NCBI GenBank assembly: GCA_000467715.1
Contig: AJFK01000977.1
Span: 1 to 64,000, forward strand
Length of the DNA stretch: 64,000 bases
Direction of reading: 5' to 3'
DNA from: Hysterium pulicare CBS 123377
Lineage: Eukaryota; Ascomycota; Dothideomycetes; Hysteriales; Hysteriaceae
Within the stretch, counting starts at the first letter, position 1, and each line of letters opens with the position of its first letter. A program made the translations under genes and the position numbers. Shown in pieces: positions 41,324-52,400 of this stretch. Under the pieces are notes generated by a model, which did not search any database, was not told where the DNA came from, and was given only the letters and a program-made list of their open reading frames with translations.

Positions 41324-43657
41324 TTACTGGAACAACCACTGGCAATGACAAGCCCCCGCGGGATCATCCCTCGGATTCAACTTCCGCTTGTTGTTGTTAC
41401 TGGCGGTTGAGTTCTGCCCCGACGATGATGGGGCAGGGCTCTGGTTGGTACCGCTGCCTCGATAAAATTGATCTAGGCTTGGATCGCTCTCCTGCAGCAT
41501 AACTTTGATTGCTTGTCCAATAGAGTTCAGCGCTGACACTAAGGTTCCATTATCAAGCAGTTGCATTTTCTGGCAATATGGTTGAGGTGAATTTGGAAGG
41601 CGGCGTTCCTCGATTTTGACGATACGAGGGTATGGTGGGAAATGAGGGAAATCATTGTTATCGCGAGCGTATAACATCTGAGGATGAGAAGTTGGAGTAG
41701 CAGAGCTCGCGCTTGCTGGTCCGTATCTATTGGAAGGAGCCGCGGCAGAAGGAGCTGAAGGCACAGAAGTAGGAGTGGAGACCGCTTGGAACGAGGATGC
41801 GGCCATTCCAGAAGGATAAGCTGTAGGCCACGATGACATGAATGACCCGGTAAAGGTGGCGGCAGATGAATTATCGTTCACATAAAGATAGCCCTCGATA
41901 AACGTCTCATTCCAAACGCAAAACCAAGGGAAATCTCCAGGTTCGACTTGGAAACGATGGCGGAAGTTATTTGGCGGACCACTGTCGCGTAATCGAAGCC
42001 CTTGGCCGGCGGAAAATTCATTCTCATCTAGGACGACGACTCTGTTATACATGCCTTGAAAGTGGAAAGCCGGACCAAAAGCTGGATAGTCTTCATCAAC
42101 AACAAGTTGAAGCGGTTGAGCACGAATTGTGGGTGCTTGAACTCCATATTGAATGCCGCCGTCCGGCTTTGTGAAAGGGTTGATGTTGATCATCGGAATA
42201 GTGGCTCCACTGGGAAGAGATGCATTGATTGTCAGTAGAAGCGGGATCATCGACATCTTACATGACCAAGCAGTAAGTTGGTTGGCCACAGTGAGACAAC
42301 TGGGGCTGCTCTCCTGGGCAACCCCTAGTGGCAACGTATAGGCTCCTGTCGGTAGAGGCAATAACGAAGCGGGTGTTGCGAGAGGCGATGCGTCGAACAT
42401 GCTGTTGGTTGCAGTCACTTGCGACTCACTGTTTGACGATTAGAGTTTGAGTACACTGGACTCGACTTCCAGTACTTACGGATCATCGGGCTTCTTGTGG
42501 TGCTTCTTTGATGACTCTCTTGTTTTCGCAGCGAGAGAGCCAATGGCAGCACCAAGAATGATGGCGAATACCATCACCAGGATAAGCAGCACTATAACGA
42601 CTCCAAAGGGAACTTTACCCCATAGTCTTCTCCTTCTCCAGCCTTTCCAAGATCTACTTGCTTCAGATTTCTCCGATCCACCTTGTTCTGTAGCGTTCAA
42701 CGCTTCTGAAGATGTGGCGTTCGGCGCTACTAATACCTCTTCACTAGCTTGCTCTCGTGGCTGACGAGCATTCGGAGAGACACTAATATCATGCGAAACA
42801 ATGGTCGACGGTGAAATCGTCTCGACGGGCGTTGAAATGGGTACTGTTGCTATTGCTTCTGCGGCAAAGCCTTCTTTCGTGGGGCTGTGGCCTTCCTCGG
42901 GGTATCTAGAGTAGGGAGGTAGTTGTTCCGTATGCCCATCCGGACCAATGATATCCTGCTCCTCTCCATCAGGACCTATGCGCCTGTGGTAACCGGTATT
43001 GAGACCGGGAAAGCCAACAGGAATCGCAGGCGGCGGTGGTGGGACGGTTGCTTCGTCTGAATCTTCGATTACATTTTGCGGGTACATACCGTATGGGTGC
43101 GTTGGGCGTTGTCCTGAAAGCGAACGTTGTGGTTGTCGTGGTGTCGATGAGGTGATCACACTCGATGACCTAGCCATGGTGTTTTGTGGATACATACCGT
43201 AGGGATGGCTTGGTCCACCTCCATACGGGCTCTCTGACCTCGCCATTGTGGCAAATGACCCAGTAGAGCTGATTGATACTCGATGCTGTAAAGCTGTGCC
43301 CTGCGACGCCGTCCCTCGAGTGTGTGAAGTGGCATTTCGGCCCCCAGCCGTGCCATCGTGGAACGGGTCGACAGCTTCTCGTGTAAGCGGCGGTTTTGTG
43401 GGACTGCTTCGCGATGGCATCCTTCCAAAACCCAATTCCGACGTCTTTTGTGCTGAAAACGACCGCCTCGGTGTCGATTGTTCTAAATCCTCGTCGTCTC
43501 TCCTTTCATCCGTCTGGCCGTGTCCAGGTCTAAATCCATCTGCTACAACGGGCACAAAGTCCAGATCGGATGCATCCACGGCATACTCATCGTCGAACAC
43601 ATTCGGATTGATAGAATGTCGAGGCGTAGAGTCGTCGTTATCGTTGCGTCGCTCCAT
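41324..43657 (-). CDS. Single-pass membrane protein, fungal uncharacterised family
   Basis: Exons 43657-42480 and 42428-41324 joined by a 51-nt phase-2 intron (GTAAGT to AAACAG); 760 residues. Residues 1-340 are disordered and contain repeated HPYGMYPQN motifs. Then comes RSWKGWRRRRLWGK, a basic stop, and one hydrophobic span (about residues 350-375, VVIVLLILVMVFAIILGAAI). The second exon encodes an extracytoplasmic-looking domain with paired Cys (CLTVANQLTAWSC), FHFQGMYNRV and FPWFCVWNETFIEGYLYV, a Ser/Pro/Thr-rich stretch, and a final Cys/Trp segment (CHCQWLF). The layout suggests a type II or III plasma-membrane protein (N-terminus inside) conserved in filamentous fungi. Function unknown. 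Confidence 0.8.
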
Positions 43658-46278
43658 TGTGGCCTCGATCAGCCCAGATGGGCTCGTTCCCCCTTAAATG
43701 ACCTCTGCGCAGCGCGATCCTATGTAGCCAGCAATAGGAGTTGTTTCTAGCCGAAAGGAATGAATGTTGTGGTTCGTGATAGCGGTGGGAAGGTGTCGTG
43801 AGAGAGTTTGAAACGAACGGTGGTGGTGGGTTGCAGAGTTGGCTGGTATTGTGAGGCGCTTGGAACGGAATCTGGGGCCCGGCTTCATCGGCACCTTCCA
43901 AAGTGGGCGCTTGACTAGGGTTGGCAGAGTTTAGAGACCACTGCCGTTTCAGGACAACGCCTCCTCACCACCAGCCTCGTATGCTTCAAATGCCTTCATT
44001 CATCAATGCCAGAGTGCCAACTGACCTTTCCACGTCTACAGACAACTTTCGCCTCGTTCTCTTGGTCTTTGCGAGCTTCGTTGACTCTCGCGGCCTTCTT
44101 GCGAGCATCACACAATAGCCCTGAATTTAGCCATCGACCACCCCTCCCGTTAATATAAAACACTCTCGCTGAAGTACCGGCTGGAGACATCCAATAACAG
44201 GGCCTCTCGAACAAGTCGTTTTTCTCGCGCATTTGCGCAAAGTGGAGCTCACTTAGGGTGTACCTAGGTACGGGTGAAATCTTCTCGTTTAGAAGATGCT
44301 CCGCCGGCTTGTTGCGATCGGAATCGAAGACAAGCCGTCCATGATTATGTACTGCCAGATGAAATATGACTCCGGAACTTTAATTGTTACTTATACAAAG
44401 TGCACTGAGGAACAGCATCCTTGGTCGACTGGAAAGCTGTCGCTGCATATCATTCCCACCCAGTGATATCGACGTTGACCTGCCCCTTTCCCTTCTAGCT
44501 GACTTCCATTGCTGAAGTTCGTGAGAGGTTCGGATGCTTTTCTGGCAATCAGACGAATACAATAACAGTTGGCTTTGTCAAAAAGACCCAACCTTGGAAG
44601 TTCCAAGAACAACACGATGAGACCTCGGTACTTGGTCGACCTCTTTCCGTCGCTACTGGGATAATTTAGATTGGTTACATCATGCGTTTATATATAGGAG
44701 TTGGCATATTGAGTGCAGTTAATGCAGATGAGCTTTGCCGCGTGATCTTTTCTTTCTTCAACGAAAAGGCATCTTTATTTCTTTCCGTGCAAAGACGAAA
44801 GTAAAGACCTCGGAGTTCTCAGGGCGATATGGACGACAGGGCTGGAAACCATACTCAAAGATCATGCCAATACGAAAGGGTACTGCTTAGTGTTGGATAG
44901 AAACTTATTGGACCAGAATGAGGGATGCTAAAGAAGTGTAACTTTGATCGTAGAACCATTGGATCCAATATAGACTGAAGTTGCATGGTACCATCGTAAC
45001 CAGAGGATGAAACTAAGAGTTTGATCATATATTCAGCATCGACGCTAATCTATCTTTCCGCTTCGAGCAACGTAACATCTAGACCTACACGTCTGTCATC
45101 GAAGGCCATTCTATTGAGCGGTACCATGCCAAACACTAATGGTGAAATGATTAGCTAACAATTGTGAACAAGCTCAATACCTAATGTTATGAATTAGTGT
45201 AAAAGTCGATCCACGCTTATCAAGGATGGACGGCATTGGTGAAATGGAAGCACTTCCAGAAAGTCAGCCATTGCTTTCTGAAGATGAAATTACTTCGTTG
45301 GTGTTTTGATTTCGAGACAGCTCGTCAGATATCTTCCGAGTATCTGCCGTACAATGCGCAGTGGATTTGGTGTATATAGTATCGGGGAGAACCGGTGCTT
45401 AGGTGATATTCTTGCTGACATGCATGAACTGAACGGATAGGTCCGTTGCGCGCTCGTGCATGAGCCTCCGAGCTGAAAAATCCCAAACTCCCCCGAAGGG
45501 CTTGAGCCGGCACTCGTGCCTAGCAGAATCGTAAGATGGCACGGCCTTGGGGATGCACGTGGACTTTGGTTTAGTCGACCAAAAGTTGGAGTATTTCGGC
45601 AGGTCGAGATGTCCTGAAGTGCTATTGTTGTCGGTGGACGACTGGCAACGAACGGCAATTCACATTTCGCCGCCAGCTGTGGCTGCTTTGGCTGGTCCCT
45701 GAAGCTAATCCTTCTTTGGAATAGCCATGCTTGACACTGCCCTGCAGCGTCGAAACTTTTCTTAAGCTGGCGAAAGGGTGGCCCGATTATTTTGCAAGCC
45801 GCCAACGCAGGTAAGATAGAAAGCAATCCTTCGCTCGTAAAGACGTTTATCACGGATATTGCACGGATAGAAAACTGCTCCGTACTGCAGATAAGCTGAG
45901 GGGTACAAATCGCCCGAGTTGAAGCCTAACTGATGCCTGAGCGCCCTGATTTTGCTCAAACAGTGATTTGCGGCTTGCAAGAGGCAAAAGTTAGCTGCCG
46001 CGCAACGTAACTGAATCCCTTAAGCGAGTTGGGATTTGTTGAGGCAATCCAACGCCTTTCTAACGGCTTGGAGACTTGGGGGACCTACGCCGAGTAGTGG
46101 ATGATTTCGCCAGTTGCCACAAACAGATCGCCGCTACTCAGACCGCAACTCTTGCTTTGTCCTATCGCTCCTCTACCACACCTTACTTACCCAGCGGTGA
46201 CCCGATTTCGGCCTCATCCTTCTCTTGACTTCCTCTCATTCCACCCCGTATTCGCAAATCCACTCTCTGACCGCAAAC
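43658..46278. other. 2.6 kb interval without supported gene
   Basis: The longest gap in the window. It must hold the promoters of the membrane protein (minus) and of erg13 (plus). It contains TACCTAGGTA at 44261-44270. A 187-codon minus-strand frame at 45290-45853 begins with an ATG but shows no domain, so I do not call it. No sterol regulatory element was identified with confidence near erg13. Confidence 0.5.
44261..44270. repeat. TACCTAGGTA palindrome
   Basis: Perfect 10-nt palindrome identical to the unit repeated at 8031-8048, again in gene-free DNA. Confidence 0.6.
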
Positions 46279-47878
46279 ATGGCCACACGACCCTCCAACA
46301 TTGGCATCAAAGCCATCGAGTTGTATTTCCCCAGTCAGGTATGTCATGAATCCTATCATTGTCACATAATTATGGATCTCGACCCCTCTTAGGATCACGA
46401 TTCTAACTCTTTCGCAGTGCGTTGAACAGAGTGACTTGGAGAAGTTCGATGGAGTCAGCCAAGGGAAATATACCATTGGCCTCGGCCAGACCAAGATGAG
46501 CTTCTGCGATGACCGAGAAGGTGAGCTCCATGACGGGCCTGCACCCAGAACCACTTCAAAGTCATATATTTACAATACGCTTCTCCGCAGACATATACTC
46601 TTTGGCCCTGACCACTGTCTCCTCTCTTCTCAAGAAGTACAATGTTGACCCTACATCCATCGGCAGGCTTGAAGTCGGCACGGAAACTCTGCTCGATAAG
46701 TCAAAATCGGTGAAGTCCGTTTTGATGCAACTCTTCGCCGAGTCTGGCAATACAAATGTTGAAGGCGTCGACACTGTAAACGCATGCTATGGAGGCACAA
46801 ACGCGCTTTTCAACACTTTCAATTGGATCGAATCATCAGGGTGGGATGGGCGAGACGCTATTGTCGTTGCAGGGGACATAGCTCTATACAAGAAGGGAAA
46901 TGCCCGCCCCACGGGTGGAGCTGGTTGTGTGGCTATGCTCGTTGGTCCGGACGCTCCAATCGTGGTCGACCCAGGGCTCCGCGGCACCTACATCGTACAC
47001 GCATACGATTTCTACAAGCCCGATCTAACCAGTGAATACCCGATCGTAGACGGCCAATTCTCCATTCGGTGCTACACCGAAGCCGTGGATGCGTGCTACA
47101 AAGCATACAACAAACGGGAAACCACACTGAAGAAACAGGCGAACAACCAAGCGAATGGCGTCAACGGTCATAGCGATAATACCCAGGAGACTCCTCTTGA
47201 TCGTTTCGACTATATGTGTTTCCATGCACCTACCTGCAAACTAGTGTCAAAGTCATATGCACGGTTGCTCTACAATGACTATCTCTCAAATCCAACAAAT
47301 CCCATCTTCGCGGAGGTACCATCAGAGCTCCGAGATCTTGATTATGCAACCTCCGTCACGGACAAATCGGTCGAGAAGGTCTTTATGGGACTAGCTAAGA
47401 AGCGGTTCTCCGCCCGTGTTCAACCAGGCATCCAAGTCCCGACGATGTGTGGGAACATGTATTGTGGAAGCGTCTACGGAAGCTTGTGCAGTTTGATTGC
47501 CAATGCCAGCAGCGAAACCCTTGCAGGCAAGCGCATCGGCTTGTTCAGCTACGGTAGTGGACTTGCTAGCTCTATGTTCTCATTCCAAGTCAAAGGTAGC
47601 ACCGAGGACATTCAAAAGAAGCTAGACATTCACGCGCGACTGGACGCTCGACGGGTCGTTGCACCGGAAGTGTACGACGAGGTATGTTTCTTTCTGGTCT
47701 TAGTATTGTTCTCTAATCACGTGACTAACCATCATTTTAGATGTGCAACCTTCGTGAAAGAGCCCATCTCAAGAAAGATTATGTCCCAAGCGGCAATGTT
47801 GAGACTTTAGCGCCCGGCACATATTATCTTACCGGCATTGACGGTATGTTCAGGCGCACGTACGAGATCAAGCAGTAA
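46279..47878 (+). CDS. erg13: Hydroxymethylglutaryl-CoA synthase
   Basis: Exons 46279-46338, 46418-46520, 46591-47681 and 47741-47878; 463 residues, normal for the cytosolic fungal enzyme. It condenses acetyl-CoA with acetoacetyl-CoA to HMG-CoA, the second step of the mevalonate pathway to ergosterol and isoprenoids. Landmarks: N-terminal [30 protein letters not shown], catalytic Cys120 in [21 protein letters not shown], the active-site His in [17 protein letters not shown], and GLFSYGSG near the C-terminus. The last exon ends with [15 protein letters not shown]. Splice sites GTATGT, GTGAGC and GTATGT all fit. The C-terminus has no peroxisomal or membrane signal, so the protein should be cytosolic. 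A core housekeeping gene; no duplicate is seen in the window. Confidence 0.95.
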
Positions 47879-48545
47879 ATTCAGCCTCCTCCTTTTCTGC
47901 TTCCAGTTCGAGCATTTCCAGGAGTCAGATCATGGTCCGTATTGACTGCGCATGTTTCGAAATCCTCTATAATTAAGTAGCTCACATCCTTGGTCGGTTG
48001 GCCGTTAAGTCAACCACGGCGGTATGGATTATAATCATATCTAATAGTTGGTCTACGAATTAGAGATCATTTAACGTTTTATAAATGCCCTGGAGCACTC
48101 TCTTGACCATGCCGAGGCTTGTCTTTCCTTATGTTCAAGTATGTGCCGCGGACGTTCTAATTGCATGAAAATGAAATAGAAATAGAAATGTTGCTATAAA
48201 TTCAAGCACAATTACTTCTAAGAACTCTGCGAGATCTTTCAATTCATGTTTGAACATTTGTGGTAATGAGGTATTATTGGCTAGATAGCCCCATAGCCCA
48301 GGGATTGATTTACTAACCTGTTAACTTCTGATTCGCAAACATACAGATACAATATTCAGACACAAGCCAATTCCGCTTTATTGGCAAATTGATCTCTGCT
48401 TCTCGCGAGCACCACCACTAGCAAGGGAGGAGTGAGATGAGAGAATAGTCCAAGAACCAAAATAACACAACATAATACCAATATGCTTCCTGATGTCATG
48501 CCCCGTATGAACGCCTTTCCAAATGCATGTTTGAAGTTTTTGCCA
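47879..48545. other. Convergent interval erg13 / cox16
   Basis: About 670 AT-rich bases between convergent genes. No further gene or structured element recognised. Confidence 0.5.
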
Positions 48546-48978
48546 TCATTCCAGAACACCATCGACTTCACCAGGTAGCCGCTTAACTCGTTTTTGTTCC
48601 CAATCGTCCAAATCCTTGGCTTGAAGTCTCTGAATAGCCCAATTAGCATCCTCCTCTAACCCTTGTATAAGCGCCGTAGAGCAACTATGCACTCACATAG
48701 TATTCCTCCTTCATGTCTACTTTCCTCCGATCCTTACCAAGACCCATCGCTTCATCCTTGGACACTTGTTGCACCTTGCGATCGTGACGTTCATAACGAA
48801 GCGCAGTAGCTGGTGTAAGGAAGAAACTGCCGGCAACGATCGTAGTCATGAAGGGTAGGCCGAATAAGAGGAATGGTTGCTTCTTCAATCCACGACGGTA
48901 GCGGGCCGCGAGTGAGTTCGTATCAATGGTCTTTGCGAAGGACTTGGATTGGAAAACTCGGCCTCTGCGAGGAAACAT
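48546..48978 (-). CDS. cox16: Cytochrome c oxidase assembly protein COX16
   Basis: Exons 48978-48697 and 48629-48546; 121 residues. An alternative in-frame ATG at 49011 would add 11 residues. The intron is phase 0 (GTGAGT to ATTCAG). One membrane span (residues 34-54, FLLFGLPFMTTIVAGSFFLTP) is followed by the conserved TALRYERHDRKVQQVSKDE and, in exon 2, RLQAKDLDDWEQKRVKRL. This arrangement is the COX16 signature, with the membrane-proximal GLPF and RYERHD motifs. The protein sits in the mitochondrial inner membrane and aids assembly of the Cox1/Cox2 module of complex IV. The basic N-terminus serves as a targeting sequence. The gene lies head-to-head with mec1. Confidence 0.9.
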
Positions 48979-49443
48979 TGTGGAATGGTTGAATTGGCCT
49001 CCCTTTTGCATAGGAGAAGTGCGGCAGGGTCGAAGGACGGATAAAGTTCGCGAAATGGGTCGGTGGTGATGCTCGAGGCAATATCATCACACTTTACCAA
49101 GGAAAGTTAGAGTGATTTCATGTCTTGGCAGTCACGCTTTCTCGCGTTTTCTTCCGACGCGAACCACAGCTATGACCTTCACGAACCTGGTGTCAGTCTG
49201 GACGATCAATGATTCATCCCATGCTTCACCCGATTGCATACCAAGGGAGAACGGCGGTTGACACTTTGGACCTTATACGAGGTCTTAATTCACTCTCCAT
49301 GTATTTCCGCGAGTGAAAAAGCCCTTCGTTGTTTCCATCTCATTACTCAATCCAGTCTTTCCAACTCCTGTCCAGATCCTGACCTACTCTGCGTCCATCC
49401 TCAATATATTCTATGGCACGAGTAAAAGGTTGACTCGACAACC
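48979..49443. promoter_or_regulatory. Bidirectional promoter region cox16 / mec1
   Basis: About 465 bases between divergent starts. No TATA box is obvious. TTTCTCGCGTTTTCTTCCGACGCG near 49140 is a CG-rich patch of the kind seen in housekeeping promoters. Confidence 0.4.
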
Positions 49444-52400
49444 ATGGCCCGCAAAGGTCAACTAATAAATGGAGGTGTGCCGCCATCGACAATCGCTGCG
49501 CAGATTGTGAACAACGCCTCAAATGCTCAGCAGGAGCCTGGGACAAAGGCCGTCTTCGGGCAGTTGTTACAAGAGTATCTCAATGATCCGAGCACCGATG
49601 AGCCAGACTCCCAACTCAACGCTCAGCTTATATCCGTGGTTGCTGAAGCAGGATTAGATGTACTTTTACAAGACAATCCGTTTGCGTCGGAGTCACTTAT
49701 ACCTCAAGCGCTCGATAGTATTTCTGTCATCAAGCTTACTCTTCAGCGAAGACCACAGTTATTGCTTAATCCGAAAGCAGATGACAGTAGCACATTGCAA
49801 CCACCTCTGCTCTTATGGTTACTTCCTAAGCTTCTGGGATTGTTAGGTCGTTCAAATTCCGACGTCGTTCAAACGCATGTGGAGGCTCTGTTATCTTTCT
49901 TTTTCCAGGTCTTGCAGCATACGCCTGATTTATGGCGGCGTGTTCAGTCTATTCACTACACCTACCGGTCTTGCGTGGATAGTATGTAAGAGGTTCCCTG
50001 TGGCGGAATCTTATGCTAAACTATTGACCAGGTATATTGGACTCTTTGAAAGCAACGAGTTATCTATCCCGATCTTCACATTCCGTCTTTAAGGTCTATT
50101 TACCCCCGTCAAATAGTATTGGCGAGATCTGGCCAGCCAGCCAGCACTTGGTAGCTCTTCCACACGGGTTGCAACACGCAGTCACCTCACGTCCGCACGC
50201 CATCTTAACAGCCCTTCATCTTGTGAAGATAATAGGAGGCTACAAGAATCCGTCGAAAGCCATATCTCCCGGCTTTTCAGCCGACCAAAACCTCCAATGG
50301 GCATTGGACAGCTGTGCAAACATTTGGCTAGGGCTTCGAATTTGGAGAGATAACAGTGAACGGACTCAGTTGCACGAAGAAATCGAGTTAGCATACCTTC
50401 ATACGCTCGAAATGATTTGCTTTGATGAACTTGAAGTCGGCCGTCTCTCCTTGCGATCTTCAAAAGCTTCCATATCAATTTCTTACAGTCTTTCGGACTT
50501 CATCGAGTCAAACGTAACTTCTCCGCACTCTCAGACTATCCAAAACAATGTAGCTCGACAGCTCATACGGTTACGGAGGTTGGTGGAAGAGTCTTTGCCA
50601 GAAAGCTCCGAGGGGAATCGCCATTCTACCCGTTGGATTCAGCTTGCTGTTGATTACCTTCAACCAAGCGTCTCCAAGGTCTGCGGCGACCCATCCATAT
50701 TCGATAAATTTCAGAAGGATTTACAGGCAAGACCGATCCTCCTCTATGGGCATCCCCTGCTGACCAGTCTTAGCTTGCTCTATGTCTTTGGGCCACTGGA
50801 CAGGATCAAAATGAATATGTTGAGTCTTTGCGTGCTCTCCTGGAAACGACGGAATTGCAGCACTTCGACGATCCCGAACTGGAAACGGAGTACTTTCCGC
50901 TTTCAAAAGCTTTCACCAAGCTTGATATAAGGGATCAAGAAAGGCCAAGGAAGCGTCTAAAGATCGATGGCAACGCCAACCATGATGAACACCGCGCTGT
51001 TTATAGTGATTTTGCCCATGAAGTAACCGTCCGACTTTCGAAATCTCCAAAGAGCAATCTGAAAGATCTAAGTGAAACTGCACAGTAAGTAGATCTCTAC
51101 CATCTAAATTTCATTGCTCTTACAAACTTCAGAGAATGTTACAGGTGTCTCTCTGAGAGCGAACGGTGTGAATTACTCTCAGAACATGTTATTGGGAAGA
51201 TAGCCTGTGCAGGGTCTCACACTTTACAAAACCAGAATGCAACACTAAGTCGGTTGTGCGAGCTGGCGTGCAAATTCTGTGATTCAACCACTCCGTTACC
51301 CGTGCCAGATCAGGGGTCATACTGGAACAACAATGGCAATGACTGGAAGGAAATCGTTTTATGGCTAACAGCATTGACTGAGGGTCAAGAATTTCAACGA
51401 TCCATGAGGCCCCGTATCTTGCTGACGCTGTCCATTCGTCGCATCTTCACCCACATATCGGACGCAGAACACCTCGACTTGAGCGTTTCTCCACTGGGAC
51501 AGTGGTGCTTGCGCTCTCTCCGAAGCTCTCTCCGAGAACTCCGCATTGCCGCAGGGCGAGCTTTGGCAGTGTTCTTAAGAGATAGTATACCCAAGGCAGT
51601 GAAACGTAAGAATCGACTTACCGCTCTTGATTTCTTCAGGGCGTTGTCAGAAAGAAATCTACTTCCAGAGCAGGAGACCCTAATTTTAGCATACGGCCAA
51701 GCAGCTCGCGTTTGTGGTGATGATGAACTTAACATCATTTTAATCGAACTTGTGGGATACCTTGGACATCCTAATCCACTTCTTTGCGGCATAGCTCACA
51801 ACGAGCTTTCTTCAGTGGCTGATGCGTTTGGCACGAAGCCAGCAGACCTGCTGAAACCCTTTTGGAGAAGCGTCGCAATCACGGTGGTCAAAGACCTTCA
51901 AAATAGGCCACAGAAGGCTCAGCAACTCTCCGATATACTTGGTATAAGTGTCAACCAGCTGTTATTAATGACGCAGACCGAATCTCTACCTTACCTCGTT
52001 TTGATGAAAAGAAGAGACATTCTACAGCGGATTGCTGCTGCGCGCGGTACTTCTATCCCGGACTTGTGCACGCAGCCACGCAAGAATCTGGCTGCAATCC
52101 TGGCCCTATTGCTTCGTCAGCCATCTGCCGACGTGGAACAGAGCGCAATGGATGCCTTGGTTGCAATTGATCCTGTATTCCGAGACAAGGAAAAGTACTT
52201 CTTCAGCTGGATCCAACTGGAGCCAGTCCTAATCGCGTGCGAGTTACTCAAAGCCGCAGCTGAGGAAGACGAATCAAGGAAATCTCAGGTACGTAAGCCA
52301 CATCAAGATCTGGTTTGGTCTAACGTATGCAGGTTCACCAAGCTTTTCAACTATTTGCTATTTTAGCAGATATGACAAATGCACGATCTAAGTCGTCCAC

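Noticed and set aside
45290-45853. 187-codon minus-strand reading frame in the gap before erg13
   Set aside because: Starts with ATG but has no recognisable domain, splice structure or composition typical of the neighbouring genes; it is more likely chance. Mentioned as a possibility in the gap entry only.
50727-50812. Apparent one-base frameshift in the ATR/Mec1 gene
   Set aside because: A 47-nt GC-AG intron with a good branch point restores the frame exactly, so a break in the gene is not needed.
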